Source of the DNA: Winslowiella iniecta
GTDB taxonomy: Bacteria; Pseudomonadota; Gammaproteobacteria; Enterobacterales; Enterobacteriaceae
DNA length: 64,000 nucleotides
NCBI RefSeq assembly: GCF_001267535.1
Contig: NZ_JRXE01000009.1
Location: 83,104 to 147,103 of the forward strand
Reading direction: 5' to 3'
Shown here: piece by piece, positions 54,146 through 63,718 of the stretch
Layout of the letters: each line of letters begins with the position of its first letter
Position numbering within the stretch: the stretch's first letter is position 1
Position numbers and translations under genes: made by a program
Notes under the pieces: generated by a model
Told to the model about the DNA's origin: nothing
The model's database searches: none
Seen by the model: the letters and a program-made list of their open reading frames with translations, nothing else

Positions 54146-55477
54146 TTACTCTTCTGTTTCAAGTGCTTTTGGCAGCGTGATGGTAGAAACAGGGCGTTCC
54201 ACGATACGTGTCACCAGCAGCTGATCGATGCGATAGCTGTCGATATCGACCACTTCAAATTTATAGCCGGCAAACTTCACGAAATCGGTACGTTTCGGGA
54301 TTTTGCGCAGCATATACATCATAAACCCACCAATGGTTTCGTAATTACCGGACTGCGGGAAGTCATCGATATCCAGCACGCGCATCACGTCATCAATCGG
54401 CGTGCCGCCTTCTACCAGCCAGGAGTTCTCGTCACGGGCAACAATTTGCTCTTCCATGCCCTGACCGACCAGATCGCCCATCAGCGTGGTCATCACGTCA
54501 TTCAGCGTGATAATCCCTACCACCAGCGCATATTCGTTCATGATCACCGCGAAGTCTTCACCGGCGGTTTTAAAACTCTCCAGCGCTTCAGACAACGTCA
54601 GGGTATCCGGCACGATTAATGCCGAGCGGATCTGCACGCCGCTGCTCAGCGTCATGCTTTGATTGCCCAGCACGCGCAGCAGCAGCTCTTTCGAGTCCAC
54701 ATAACCCACGATATGGTCAATATCCTGATTACAGACCAGAAACTTCGAGTGCGGATGGCGGGCAATTTTCTCTTTCAGACTGTTTTCGTCTTCATGCAGA
54801 TCAAACCAGACAATATTTTCGCGTGAGGTCATGGAAGAGGGAACGGTACGCGATTCCAGCTCAAACACGTTCTCAATCAGTTCATGCTCCTGCTTACGCA
54901 GCACCCCGGCCAGCGCGCCGGCTTCCACGACCGCATAGATATCATCAGAAGTAATGTCATCCTTACGTACCATCGGGATCTTAAACAGGCGGAAAATCAT
55001 ATTTGCCATGCCGTTAAAGAACCACACCAGCGGACGAAGAACCATCAGGCAAAAGCGCATCGGATTGATAATGCGCAGCGCAATAGCTTCCGGCGCAATC
55101 ATGCCGATACGTTTTGGGGTTAAATCTGCAAACAGGATAAAGAAGCTGGTTACAAGGGTAAACGAGCAGATAAAGCTGAGCTGTTCCGCCAGTTCCGGCG
55201 CGACCACCCGCTCAAACAGCGTGCGGAAAGCGGGGGAGAAAGCCGCATCACCGACAATACCGCCGAGAATCGCTACCGCATTCAGGCCAATCTGCACCAC
55301 GGTAAAGAACATGCCAGGGGTTTCCTGCATTTTCATCACGTGTTGCGCGTTGATGTTGCCCTCATCGGCCAACAGTTTAAGTTTAATTTTTCGGGCTGCA
55401 GCCAACGAAATCTCCGACAGGGAGAAAAAGGCGCTGATCGCGATTAACAGTAATATGACAAGCAGGCTATCTAGCAT
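54146..55477 (-). CDS. ytfL: CNNM/HlyC-CorC family membrane protein YtfL
   Basis: A 443-residue protein with an N-terminal DUF21/CNNM transmembrane domain (about 1-190), a pair of CBS domains (about 210-340) and a C-terminal CorC_HlyC domain (about 355-435, WLVEGGTPIDDVMRVL). The family is implicated in divalent-cation or polyamine export; E. coli YtfL has been linked to putrescine export and cytosolic pH. It is divergent from tamA with msrA missing between. Confidence 0.92.
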   Translation of the reverse strand: MLDSLLVILLLIAISAFFSLSEISLAAARKIKLKLLADEGNINAQHVMKMQETPGMFFTVVQIGLNAVAILGGIVGDAAFSPAFRTLFERVVAPELAEQLSFICSFTLVTSFFILFADLTPKRIGMIAPEAIALRIINPMRFCLMVLRPLVWFFNGMANMIFRLFKIPMVRKDDITSDDIYAVVEAGALAGVLRKQEHELIENVFELESRTVPSSMTSRENIVWFDLHEDENSLKEKIARHPHSKFLVCNQDIDHIVGYVDSKELLLRVLGNQSMTLSSGVQIRSALIVPDTLTLSEALESFKTAGEDFAVIMNEYALVVGIITLNDVMTTLMGDLVGQGMEEQIVARDENSWLVEGGTPIDDVMRVLDIDDFPQSGNYETIGGFMMYMLRKIPKRTDFVKFAGYKFEVVDIDSYRIDQLLVTRIVERPVSTITLPKALETEE

Positions 55478-56030
55478 AGATTTTCCGTAGGTTTGTTTCT
55501 CTTGTCATTTTTGGCGTGGTGTAGCGCGGGATTCCACGTACGTCCTGTACATGTCATTAAGTAAAGGGCTATCCATGCCAAAAATGTCTGCGCCAGTACG
55601 ACCATAACAGACGTGGTACGGTCGGGGCAGAATTTATATCAGACACTGGTCTGATCTTCGGTGTGCATTATAGCAGCAGGCGATATCGGGCGGCTAGTGG
55701 TTACGCGTGTGGTGAGAAATTAGACAATAATGTTATTGCCTCATCAACGTATCGCTTTACGCTCTACTTTCAGCCTTGTCTAATGACATTCGCACGTTAC
55801 ACTCCTGTGGGTTGCGGTTTGCGATCCGCTGTTGTGTACTGTCATGAGTTTTCAGACAATAAAGCGTAAAATTTGAGTTTATGCTGCATTTTAGCGAATA
55901 GTTAGCTGCACGGGATCGGAAAGAAATGATACGTCTTTCTCAATTTATCCCGGCAGTACAAGGGTTTGCTATTCATAAAAAACGATTCGCCCATCTGGAA
56001 CAAGGGCTGGCAAGAGAAACAGGAGTAAGC
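55478..56030. other. Long ytfL-tamA gap lacking msrA
   Basis: A 553-base stretch with no convincing gene. In E. coli msrA occupies this interval on the minus strand; no remnant of its GCFWG active-site region was found. A 68-residue plus-strand frame (55663-55869) has no recognisable features and poor composition. The tamA promoter should lie in the AT-rich part around 55850-55920. The start at 55926 of a longer tamA frame is discussed under tamA. Confidence 0.5.
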
Positions 56031-57770
56031 GTGCCACGAATTCATGTGTACTGCATGTACTGTCTGCTGATTGTCGCGCCTGTAACACAGGCCGCGAATA
56101 TCCGCTTGCAGGTTGAAGGTTTAACCGGGGATTTACAAAAAAACGTCAGAGCGCGTCTTTCGACTATCAGCACCGATGAAGTGACGGCTGACGGGCGCTT
56201 TCGTGCACGCGTCTCGAATGCGATTCAGGAGGGGCTGCGCGCGTTGGGTTACTACGAACCCGATATCGATTTTGAAATGCGTCCCGCGCCTGCGGGGGGC
56301 GGCCGTCCGGTTTTGATCGCCCGGGTTAAAGCGGGGGAACCGGTGAAAATCGCCGGGACGACGGTAATTGTGCGCGGTGACGCGCGTAATGATGAGGATT
56401 ACCAGAAAATGGTGCGCGAGGGTAAACCCGCCAACGGCACTATTTTAAATCACGGTAAATACGACAGCTTCAAAAGTAACTTCACCAATCTCGCGCTGCG
56501 TAATGGCTATTTTGATGGCGACTTCCGCAAAAGCCAGCTGGGCGTCTCGCCAGAGCGCCACGAAGCATTCTGGGATATAGATTATGACAGCGGTCAGCGT
56601 TACCGCTTCGGCGATGTTAGTTTTGAAGGCTCGCAGATCCGCGAAGAGTATTTGCAAAATCTGGTGCCGTTTAAAAAAGGCGATTACTACAGCTCGCGCG
56701 ATCTGGCCGAACTGAATCGCCGCTTATCCGCGACCGGCTGGTTTAACTCCGTCGTGGTCGCGCCTGAGTTTGCAAAGGCGCGTGAAAGCAAAGTGTTGCC
56801 ACTAAATGGCGTGGTCTCGCCACGTACCGAAAACACCATTGAAACCGGTGTCGGCTACTCCACTGACGTCGGCCCGCGCGTTAAAGCCACCTGGAAAAAG
56901 CCGTGGGTCAACTCGCGCGGCCATAGCTTCGCCACCAGCGCCAATATCTCGGCACCGGAACAGCAACTCGATTTCAGCTACAAGGTGCCGCTGCTGAAAA
57001 GTCCGCTGGAGCAATATTATCTGCTGCAGGGCGGGGTGAAACGTACCGATCTGAATGATACCAAGGCGGATTCCACCACACTGGCCGTCTCCCGTTTCTG
57101 GGAATTGAGCAGCGGCTGGCAGAAAGCGATTAATTTGCGCTGGAGTCTCGATCACTTTACCCAGGGTAGCGTGACTAACACCACCATGCTGCTCTATCCG
57201 GGCGTCAGCATTAACCGCACGCGTTCGCGCGGCGGTCTGATGCCGACCTGGGGCGATTCGCAGCGCTACTCGATCGATGTTTCTGACACCACCTGGGGTT
57301 CCGATGTCGACTTTGCGGTGTTGCAGGCGCAAAACGCCTGGATCCGCACTCTGGCCGATAAGCACCGCTTTGTGGCGCGTGGCAATCTCGGCTGGATCGA
57401 AACCAATGACTTTGAACGTGTTCCGCCGGATCTGCGCTTCTTCGCCGGTGGCGACCGCAGTATTCGCGGTTATAAATACAAAGGCATTTCCCCACGCGAC
57501 AGTGAAGGCAAGCTGACCGGTGCGTCGAAGCTGGTGACCGGCTCGCTGGAGTACCAGTACAACGTGACCGGCAAGTGGTGGGGCGCAGTGTTCGTCGATT
57601 CCGGCGAAGCGGTGAATGATATCAAAAAGGATGATTTCAAAACTGGCGCGGGCTTCGGCGTGCGCTGGCAGTCACCGGTAGGGCCGATCAAACTGGATAT
57701 CGCCCGACCGATTGGTGATAAAGAGGAGCATGGATTGCAGTTTTACATTGGACTGGGGCCTGAATTATGA
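56031..57770 (+). CDS. tamA: Outer-membrane translocation and assembly protein TamA
   Basis: A 579-residue Omp85-family protein that with TamB helps insert autotransporters and moves phospholipids to the outer membrane. A signal peptide ([20 protein letters not shown]) precedes three POTRA domains (about 22-265) and a beta-barrel with [16 protein letters not shown] and a FYIGLGPEL end. I choose GTG at 56031 with AGGAG upstream, giving a normal signal peptide and the family length (577 in E. coli). The frame is open from an ATG at 55926 with GGAAAGAA upstream, which would add 35 charged residues before the signal peptide. ATGA overlap with tamB. Confidence 0.94.
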   Translation: MPRIHVYCMYCLLIVAPVTQAANIRLQVEGLTGDLQKNVRARLSTISTDEVTADGRFRARVSNAIQEGLRALGYYEPDIDFEMRPAPAGGGRPVLIARVKAGEPVKIAGTTVIVRGDARNDEDYQKMVREGKPANGTILNHGKYDSFKSNFTNLALRNGYFDGDFRKSQLGVSPERHEAFWDIDYDSGQRYRFGDVSFEGSQIREEYLQNLVPFKKGDYYSSRDLAELNRRLSATGWFNSVVVAPEFAKARESKVLPLNGVVSPRTENTIETGVGYSTDVGPRVKATWKKPWVNSRGHSFATSANISAPEQQLDFSYKVPLLKSPLEQYYLLQGGVKRTDLNDTKADSTTLAVSRFWELSSGWQKAINLRWSLDHFTQGSVTNTTMLLYPGVSINRTRSRGGLMPTWGDSQRYSIDVSDTTWGSDVDFAVLQAQNAWIRTLADKHRFVARGNLGWIETNDFERVPPDLRFFAGGDRSIRGYKYKGISPRDSEGKLTGASKLVTGSLEYQYNVTGKWWGAVFVDSGEAVNDIKKDDFKTGAGFGVRWQSPVGPIKLDIARPIGDKEEHGLQFYIGLGPEL

Positions 57771-60700
57771 GTCGCTGGAAGAAGGTCCTGATCGGCATTC
57801 TGATTTTTATCCTGCTGTTGCTTGGCGGCGTGGCGTTTTTACTGGGTACCACCACCGGGCTGCATCTGTTGCTTAACGGTGCCTCACGTTGGGTGCCGGG
57901 CCTTGAGATTAAGCAGGTCGACGGTGGCTGGCGTAACCTGACGTTAAGCGGTATCCAGTATGAAATGCCGGGCGTGACGGTCAGTGCCGGAGAGTTTCAC
58001 CTGGCCGTGCAGCTCGGTTGCCTGAAGCGCTCGGCGTTTTGCGTCAACGATCTGTCGCTGAAAGACGTTAATGTGGTGGTCGACAGTAAGAAAATGGCCC
58101 CGGCGGCCGAGCCTGCGCCGCAGGAAGAGAGCGCAATGGGCGATCTCTCCACGCCTTATCCGTTGACCTTGCGTCGTCTGGCGCTGCATAACGTTAACGT
58201 GAAAATTGACGACACCACGGTTTCGTTGCTCGATTTCTCTACCGGGATGAACTGGGAAGGTCGCGCCATGACCTTAACCCCGACCCGGATTCAGAGCCTG
58301 CTGGTGGCACTGCCCAAAGCCGCCAAAGTGGCCGATGAGCAAGTGGTGCAGCCGAAAGTCCAGCAGCCGCAGGCTGACGAAAAGCCATTAGGTGAAACCT
58401 TGCAGGAGATGTTTGCCAAACCGCTGCTGCCGGAACTGCCTGATTTCCGTCTGCCACTGGATATCAATGTGCAGGAAGTGGTGGGCGAGCAGCTGCGAAT
58501 GACCGGTGACACCGATATTGCGGTTAACCGCCTGTTGCTGAAGGCGAAAACCACCGATCGTCTGCTGCATCTCGACACGCTGGATGTGGATTCGCCGCAA
58601 GGACTGCTGAATGCCAGCGGTCAGGCGCAGCTGTCTGATAACTGGCCGGTCGATTTTACCGTGAACAGCACGCTGAATATCGATCCGCTGAAAGGTGAGA
58701 AAATTAAACTGACCCTCGGCGGCGGCATGCGTGAACAGCTGAAACTGGCGCTGAATCTCTCTGGTCCGGTTCAGGCGCAGCTTAATGCGCAAACTGAGCT
58801 GGCGCAGGTGGGACTACCGCTGGAAATGAGGCTCACCAGTCCGCAATTCCGCTGGCCACTGACTGGCCCGGTGCAGTATCAGGCTGATAATTTCAACTTC
58901 ACAGTCAGCGGTAAAGCCACTGATTACGTGATGTCGCTGCGCACCGCGGTGAAGGGCGAAGCGATTCCACCTGCCGGGGTAACGCTGGACGGTAAAGGCA
59001 CCATTGAGCAGTTTACCCTTGATAAACTGCGTCTGGCGGCGCTACAGGGCAATACCGATCTTACGGCGGTGGTTGACTGGAGCAAAGCGATTAGCTGGCG
59101 CAGCGAGTTAACGCTGTCCGGAATTAATACGGCGAAACAGTATCCCGACTGGCCAGCAAAACTGGACGGTAAAATTACCACTCGCGGCAGTCTGTATGGA
59201 GGTAGCTGGCAGATGCGGGTGCCGGAACTGGCGTTGCGCGGTAATGTGAAACAGAACGCGGTTACTGCCAATGGTTCACTGTATGGCAACAGCTACAATC
59301 AGTGGGATATTCCCGGCATCAAGCTGGTACTCGGCCGTAACAACGTCAATGTGAAAGGCTCACTGGGTGAAACGCTGAATCTGGATGCGGATATCGACGC
59401 GCAGCATCTTGATAACGCGCTGCCGGGACTGGGCGGCGTGGTGAAGGGCAATATCAAAGCGCGTGGCAACCTCGAAGCGCCACAGTTGCTGGCCGATCTG
59501 ACCGCAACCGGCTTACGCTGGCAGCAGATGCGGATTGGTCGGGTGAAAGTTGACGGCGATGTGCGCTCCAGCGATCAGATTCAGGGCAAGCTGGCGGTAC
59601 GGGTTGAACAACTGAAGCAGGATGCGCTGGCAATCAATCTGCTGACGCTGAACGCCGACGGTAATGAAAAACAGCATCAGCTGAAACTGAATGTGCAGGG
59701 CGAGCCGGTTTCCGGTCAGCTGGCGCTGAGTGGCAGTTTCGACCGCAAAGAGCAGCGCTGGAAAGGTTCGCTGAATAATACCCGCTTTGATACGCCGGTG
59801 GGCGAGTGGCGTCTGTCGCGCGCAATGACCATCGACTATCTTAACAGCCGTCAGACCGCCAGTATTGGTGCGCACTGCTGGCAGAATCCGAATGCGCAAC
59901 TCTGTGTGCCGGAAACCATCGAGGCCGGTCCCAGTGGCCATGCGCGCGTGGTGCTGAACCGTTTTGATCTGGCGATGATCAAGCCGTTTATGCCAGCAGA
60001 AACGGCGCTGAGCGGGGTGTTTAATGGCGATGCTGAAGTCAGCTGGACCGCTGACGGCGCCTTGCCGCAAGGGCGTGTCGCACTGAAAGGTAATGGCGTG
60101 AAGCTTGAGCAGGATGTTCAGGGCAATACGCTGCCGATTGCCTTTAATACGCTTAACCTGAATGCCGCGCTGCGCAATGGTCGTGCCCAGCTTGACTGGC
60201 TAATCCGCATCGCCAATAACGGCCAGCTGGATGGCAATGTACAAATTGCCGATCCGGAAGGGCGTCGAACCTTATCCGGTAACGTCAATATTACCGATCT
60301 GTCACTGGCGATGCTGAATCCGGCGCTGATGCAGGGTGAGAAAGTGGCGGGTGTGCTGAATGCCGGCCTGCGCCTTGGCGGCAATCTGCAACGTCCACAG
60401 GTGTTTGGTCAGCTGGCGCTGCGCAATGTCGATGTTGACGGTAACTTTATGCCGGTCGATCTCACCAGCGCGAATCTGACAATGCTGTTTAACGGTATGA
60501 GCTCGACGCTGGAGGGGTTAGTCCAGACCTCGCAAGGACAGATTAACCTGAATGGTGATGCTGACTGGAGCCAGCTGGATAACTGGCGCGCCCGCGTTGC
60601 GGCGAAAGGCAATCGGGTTCGCGTCACTGTGCCGCCAATGGTACGGTTGGATGTATCACCGGATCTGGTGTTCGAGGCGACGCCATCCATGTTTAATCTG

Positions 60701-61537
60701 GATGGTCGGGTCGATATCCCGTGGGCGCGCATTACCGTGCAGGAAGTGCCGGAAAGTGCAGTTGGCGTCTCGTCTGATGAAGTGATGCTGGATCAAAATC
60801 TGCAGCCGGTTGCGCCAAAATCGACCGCGATTCCGATCAACAGCAACCTGATTATTCATATTGGCGATGACGTGCGTCTCGATGCCTTTGGCCTGAAAGC
60901 CAGACTGAATGGCGATCTGAAGCTGGTACAGGACAAACGCGGACTGGGGCTGAATGGCCAGATCAATATTCCGTCCGGTCGCTTCCATGCTTACGGTCAG
61001 GATCTGATTGTGCGTAAAGGCGAGCTGCAGTTTGCCGGGCCGCCGGATCAGCCGTATGTTAACCTTGAAGCCATTCGTAACCCGGAAGCCACGGAAGATG
61101 ACGTGACCGCCGGACTACGCGTCACCGGCCTTGCCGATGAGCCAAAAGCAGAGGTATTCTCCGACCCGGCGATGTCGCAACAGGAAGCGTTATCCTACTT
61201 GTTACGTGGTCAGGGACTGAATACGGACGGCGATGGTAATGCACTAACTTCAGCCCTGGTGGGTTTAGGGGTTGCACAAAGTGGGCAGGTTGTGGGTAAA
61301 ATCGGCGAGACCTTCGGTGTCAGCAATCTGGCACTGGATACTGCAGGTGTTGGCGACAGCCAGCAGGTGCAGGTCAGTGGCTATGTGCTGCCGGGTCTAC
61401 AGGTAAAATACGGTGTTGGCATATTTGATTCACTGGCGACCTTAACCTTGCGTTATCGCCTTATGCCCAAACTCTATTTGGAAGCGGTGTCTGGTATTGA
61501 TCAGGCATTAGATGTGCTCTATCAGTTTGAGTTTTAG
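57767..61537 (+). CDS. tamB: Translocation and assembly inner-membrane protein TamB
   Basis: A 1256-residue AsmA-like bridge protein with one N-terminal membrane helix ([21 protein letters not shown]), a very long periplasmic beta-helical groove, and the C-terminal DUF490/TamB domain ([32 protein letters not shown], 60979-61074), ending YQFEF. It carries lipids or barrel substrates between membranes together with TamA. Start overlaps the tamA stop (ATGA). Confidence 0.96.
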   Translation: MSRWKKVLIGILIFILLLLGGVAFLLGTTTGLHLLLNGASRWVPGLEIKQVDGGWRNLTLSGIQYEMPGVTVSAGEFHLAVQLGCLKRSAFCVNDLSLKDVNVVVDSKKMAPAAEPAPQEESAMGDLSTPYPLTLRRLALHNVNVKIDDTTVSLLDFSTGMNWEGRAMTLTPTRIQSLLVALPKAAKVADEQVVQPKVQQPQADEKPLGETLQEMFAKPLLPELPDFRLPLDINVQEVVGEQLRMTGDTDIAVNRLLLKAKTTDRLLHLDTLDVDSPQGLLNASGQAQLSDNWPVDFTVNSTLNIDPLKGEKIKLTLGGGMREQLKLALNLSGPVQAQLNAQTELAQVGLPLEMRLTSPQFRWPLTGPVQYQADNFNFTVSGKATDYVMSLRTAVKGEAIPPAGVTLDGKGTIEQFTLDKLRLAALQGNTDLTAVVDWSKAISWRSELTLSGINTAKQYPDWPAKLDGKITTRGSLYGGSWQMRVPELALRGNVKQNAVTANGSLYGNSYNQWDIPGIKLVLGRNNVNVKGSLGETLNLDADIDAQHLDNALPGLGGVVKGNIKARGNLEAPQLLADLTATGLRWQQMRIGRVKVDGDVRSSDQIQGKLAVRVEQLKQDALAINLLTLNADGNEKQHQLKLNVQGEPVSGQLALSGSFDRKEQRWKGSLNNTRFDTPVGEWRLSRAMTIDYLNSRQTASIGAHCWQNPNAQLCVPETIEAGPSGHARVVLNRFDLAMIKPFMPAETALSGVFNGDAEVSWTADGALPQGRVALKGNGVKLEQDVQGNTLPIAFNTLNLNAALRNGRAQLDWLIRIANNGQLDGNVQIADPEGRRTLSGNVNITDLSLAMLNPALMQGEKVAGVLNAGLRLGGNLQRPQVFGQLALRNVDVDGNFMPVDLTSANLTMLFNGMSSTLEGLVQTSQGQINLNGDADWSQLDNWRARVAAKGNRVRVTVPPMVRLDVSPDLVFEATPSMFNLDGRVDIPWARITVQEVPESAVGVSSDEVMLDQNLQPVAPKSTAIPINSNLIIHIGDDVRLDAFGLKARLNGDLKLVQDKRGLGLNGQINIPSGRFHAYGQDLIVRKGELQFAGPPDQPYVNLEAIRNPEATEDDVTAGLRVTGLADEPKAEVFSDPAMSQQEALSYLLRGQGLNTDGDGNALTSALVGLGVAQSGQVVGKIGETFGVSNLALDTAGVGDSQQVQVSGYVLPGLQVKYGVGIFDSLATLTLRYRLMPKLYLEAVSGIDQALDVLYQFEF

Positions 61538-61539
61538 CA

Positions 61540-61890
61540 ATGCGAATAATTGTCTACGGCACTTTACGGCGCAAGCAGGGTAACAGTCACTGGATGACTA
61601 ACGGGCAATGGCTGGGCGATCATCTGATCGACGGCTATGAGCTATTCAGTCTTGGCCATTATCCTGGCGTGGTGGAAGGAACCGGCCAGGTTTATTGCGA
61701 AGTTTACCGGATCGACGCCAGTACGCTGGGCGAGCTGGACGCCCTGCGTTCAAAAGGCGGAGAATATAAGCGTCAGTTGTTGCAGACGCCATATGGTAGT
61801 GCCTGGCTGTACGTCTATCAGCGTTCCGTTGCGGGTCGGCAGCGCATCGAAAGTGGTGACTGGCTGAAACGGGACGCCGTTAGCGAATAG
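61540..61890 (+). CDS. ytfP: Gamma-glutamylcyclotransferase-like protein YtfP
   Basis: A 116-residue protein of the GGCT-like fold. MRIIVYGTLRRKQGNSHWM carries the YGTLR nucleotide/substrate-loop signature; the catalytic-type acidic residue lies in LDALRSKGGEYKRQ. The true substrate is not known. It starts two bases after the tamB stop, so tamA-tamB-ytfP form one operon. Confidence 0.93.
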   Translation: MRIIVYGTLRRKQGNSHWMTNGQWLGDHLIDGYELFSLGHYPGVVEGTGQVYCEVYRIDASTLGELDALRSKGGEYKRQLLQTPYGSAWLYVYQRSVAGRQRIESGDWLKRDAVSE

Positions 61891-61900
61891 TCATCCTGCA

Positions 61901-61937
61901 CAAAAAAAACACCGCCGTATGGCGGTGTTTTTTTTTG
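61901..61937. terminator. Bidirectional terminator after ytfP
   Basis: AAACACCGCC-GTAT-GGCGGTGTTT with an A-run before and a T-run after, a strong bidirectional rho-independent terminator. It is the last recognisable element of the conserved backbone before the type III-like genes. Confidence 0.93.
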
Positions 61938-61960
61938 TGTAATGCGCGATCGAGTCACAG

Positions 61961-62040
61961 GTGCGGCGTTCTCGCCGCCCTTGTCAAAATCTGGCATTTT
62001 GCATGCCATCAGCAGCGAAGCCTAAAACGGCTCTCCTGAC
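61961..62040. repeat. Composite palindromic repeat, modules B and A (reverse of the 28595 copy)
   Basis: Module B: GCGGCG-TTCT-CGCCGC (61963-61978). Further on, on the minus strand, module A reads GGAGAGCCGTTTTAGGCT, then TGATGGCATGC. Read on the minus strand the order A, TGATGGC, B is the same as at 28595-28676, though more degenerate. Confidence 0.65.
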
Positions 62041-62227
62041 TTAATCCAACAATCCGCGCCAGCATGCGAAACCCTTCTCCCGCTCGGCTGTAGCACGGCA
62101 AAAATGATATTTTCCCGATAAAAGCAGAAGAAAAAAGCTCCATTCCGGGTAACTCTTTGACGAAGTGTTGCAGCTAATAAGCAACAGTAATCACAGGAAG
62201 TGCTCAATCAATACCGGGAAAAGTCAT

Positions 62228-62740
62228 ATGTCTGAACCTATCGTGAATGTACCTGTAAAGCCTGATACCTCTGCCATAACGGAACCGCTTAGTGCTGACC
62301 TTGTGGCACTACTGGCAGGCAAAACCTCACTTGCCGCGTTGTGCGGTATCTCACCACAGCAGCTGGACGAGCTCTATGCGCGAGGCTATCAGGCGTGGGA
62401 AGAGGGTAATCTGGATACTGCGACCCACTTTTTTGCCTTTGTCGCTCAGTTTGACCCTGCTGCCCGTCGCAATATTTTTGCCTATGCCTGCGCCCTGAAA
62501 CAGCAGGGTGAATATGTGCATGCGCTCAGGCTTTTCAGCCATGCAGTACAGATGCAGCCCAGCGATCCGTTTGCGCCTTTTCATCTCGCCAACTGTCTGG
62601 AAGCGATAGGTGAGGTTGAGGGCGCGCGGGAAGTCCTCAATGCAACTATCTCTCTGTGTTTTGACGCGGCCAATAGCGATGTGCGTTATGAAGATTTGCG
62701 CAGGCAGGCGGAAGATCGACTGACTGAATTAAATGGATAA
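62228..62740 (+). CDS. Type III secretion class II chaperone, SycD/LcrH/SicA family
   Basis: A 170-residue tetratricopeptide-repeat protein. Residues 33-50 (TSLAALCGISPQQLDELY) align with the SicA/LcrH segment before TPR1, and three TPR units follow at about 46-79 (LYARGYQAWEEGNLDTATHF), 80-113 and 114-147. This is the fold of chaperones that hold type III translocators unfolded and sometimes act as co-regulators. The N-terminal 30 residues are longer than in SicA. The ATG at 62228 is preferred; the frame is open from 62165. The client is probably the next gene, 22 bases downstream. No secretion apparatus genes are in the window. Confidence 0.85.
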   Translation: MSEPIVNVPVKPDTSAITEPLSADLVALLAGKTSLAALCGISPQQLDELYARGYQAWEEGNLDTATHFFAFVAQFDPAARRNIFAYACALKQQGEYVHALRLFSHAVQMQPSDPFAPFHLANCLEAIGEVEGAREVLNATISLCFDAANSDVRYEDLRRQAEDRLTELNG

Positions 62741-62762
62741 TTAAAAAATTAAGGAGAGTGTT

Positions 62763-63680
62763 ATGTTCAATGTCACATCGGGATCGGGAAACAGGCTTCC
62801 GATCGATTACCCGTCAGATAAAATTATCACTAATAAGCTCACGCAAGATTCCCAGGAGCTCCCCCCAGCCAGCCAAATGGGCATGGCACCCAGCACTTCT
62901 GTTACGTTAACGATAGATAATTCAATTCCACTAAAAGGTCTTGAACCGGATTTTTTAGAACATCAGGGTATCCGAATTGACGCGGATACTGAAGATTGCG
63001 AAGAGGCAGCGAATAAAGCGACCTTTAAGGCCAAGGCATTCACTGCAGTCACGTCCGGAGTGACACTGGCAACATCGGTTGCGACAACGTGGGCAACAGG
63101 GACCGGCGCTGTGGTGCTCGCGGCAAACGCGGCGGCGGCGGCACTTTCATTCGCGGACCTGACCTGCATCACCCACGACGTGCTGGACGGAAAGAAACCT
63201 GCAGCGGAGCGAAGTGGTGCCTTAGCTTCTGGGTCTGACGCCCTCATTAGTGGTATTCATTTTTTAGCAGGGAAATGTGGTTATTCTCCCGAAAAATCCA
63301 TGGAGATTGCCGCTTACTCCGGCATGGCAGTTCGTACGTCCATAACAAGCGCGCCAGCTGTGCTCGCTAACTTTATCCCCGCAACGGCCCCCGGCTTCAT
63401 GACAACGGTTAACCGTATCATGTCGACAATCAAGCCAGCCATAGATTTAAACGTTAACAAGTGGGGTACCGATAACGCTATGACATCAACCAGGAAACAG
63501 GTGTTGATTGCACAGAAGAGACAAAATGAATTTGTGAAACTGCATGGCAAAGCGTTGCACAGGCCGGTGACGGAATCCATGGCCACTCAGACAACTGCGC
63601 CCGTCAGGGAAGCCATTGGAACGCAGACCGAAACCCAACTGCGTAAGCGAAGTGTGCATACGCCGGATAATAAGCAATAA
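62763..63680 (+). CDS. Unrecognised protein, possible type III translocator/effector paired with the chaperone
   Basis: A 305-residue protein I do not recognise. The N-terminus (1-60) is Ser/Thr/Pro-rich and probably unstructured, as in type III secreted proteins. A hydrophobic, Ala/Thr/Val-rich stretch follows at about 92-132 that could form a membrane hairpin, and a second, weaker one lies at about 155-215. The tail is basic and Gln/Thr-rich (270-305) with a near-repeat MATQTTAP / IGTQTETQ. There is no Sec signal peptide. AAGGAGAG precedes the ATG, 22 bases after the chaperone gene. The order chaperone then client with hydrophobic segments mirrors sicA-sipB and lcrH-yopB, but it is shorter than those translocators and shares no motif I can see. 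Confidence 0.7.
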   Translation: MFNVTSGSGNRLPIDYPSDKIITNKLTQDSQELPPASQMGMAPSTSVTLTIDNSIPLKGLEPDFLEHQGIRIDADTEDCEEAANKATFKAKAFTAVTSGVTLATSVATTWATGTGAVVLAANAAAAALSFADLTCITHDVLDGKKPAAERSGALASGSDALISGIHFLAGKCGYSPEKSMEIAAYSGMAVRTSITSAPAVLANFIPATAPGFMTTVNRIMSTIKPAIDLNVNKWGTDNAMTSTRKQVLIAQKRQNEFVKLHGKALHRPVTESMATQTTAPVREAIGTQTETQLRKRSVHTPDNKQ

Positions 63681-63718
63681 ATCTGGCGGCAATGGTGAAC
63701 GCGCCATTGCCGCTGGCA

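Noticed and set aside
55663-55869. A 68-codon plus-strand frame in the ytfL-tamA gap.
   Set aside because: No ribosome site, signal or family similarity; composition looks like noncoding DNA.
62763-63680. The 305-residue protein as a bacteriocin or colicin-like toxin because of its hydrophobic middle.
   Set aside because: No immunity gene, receptor-binding domain or catalytic motif is visible, and the preceding gene is a type III chaperone, which fits a secreted translocator or effector better.
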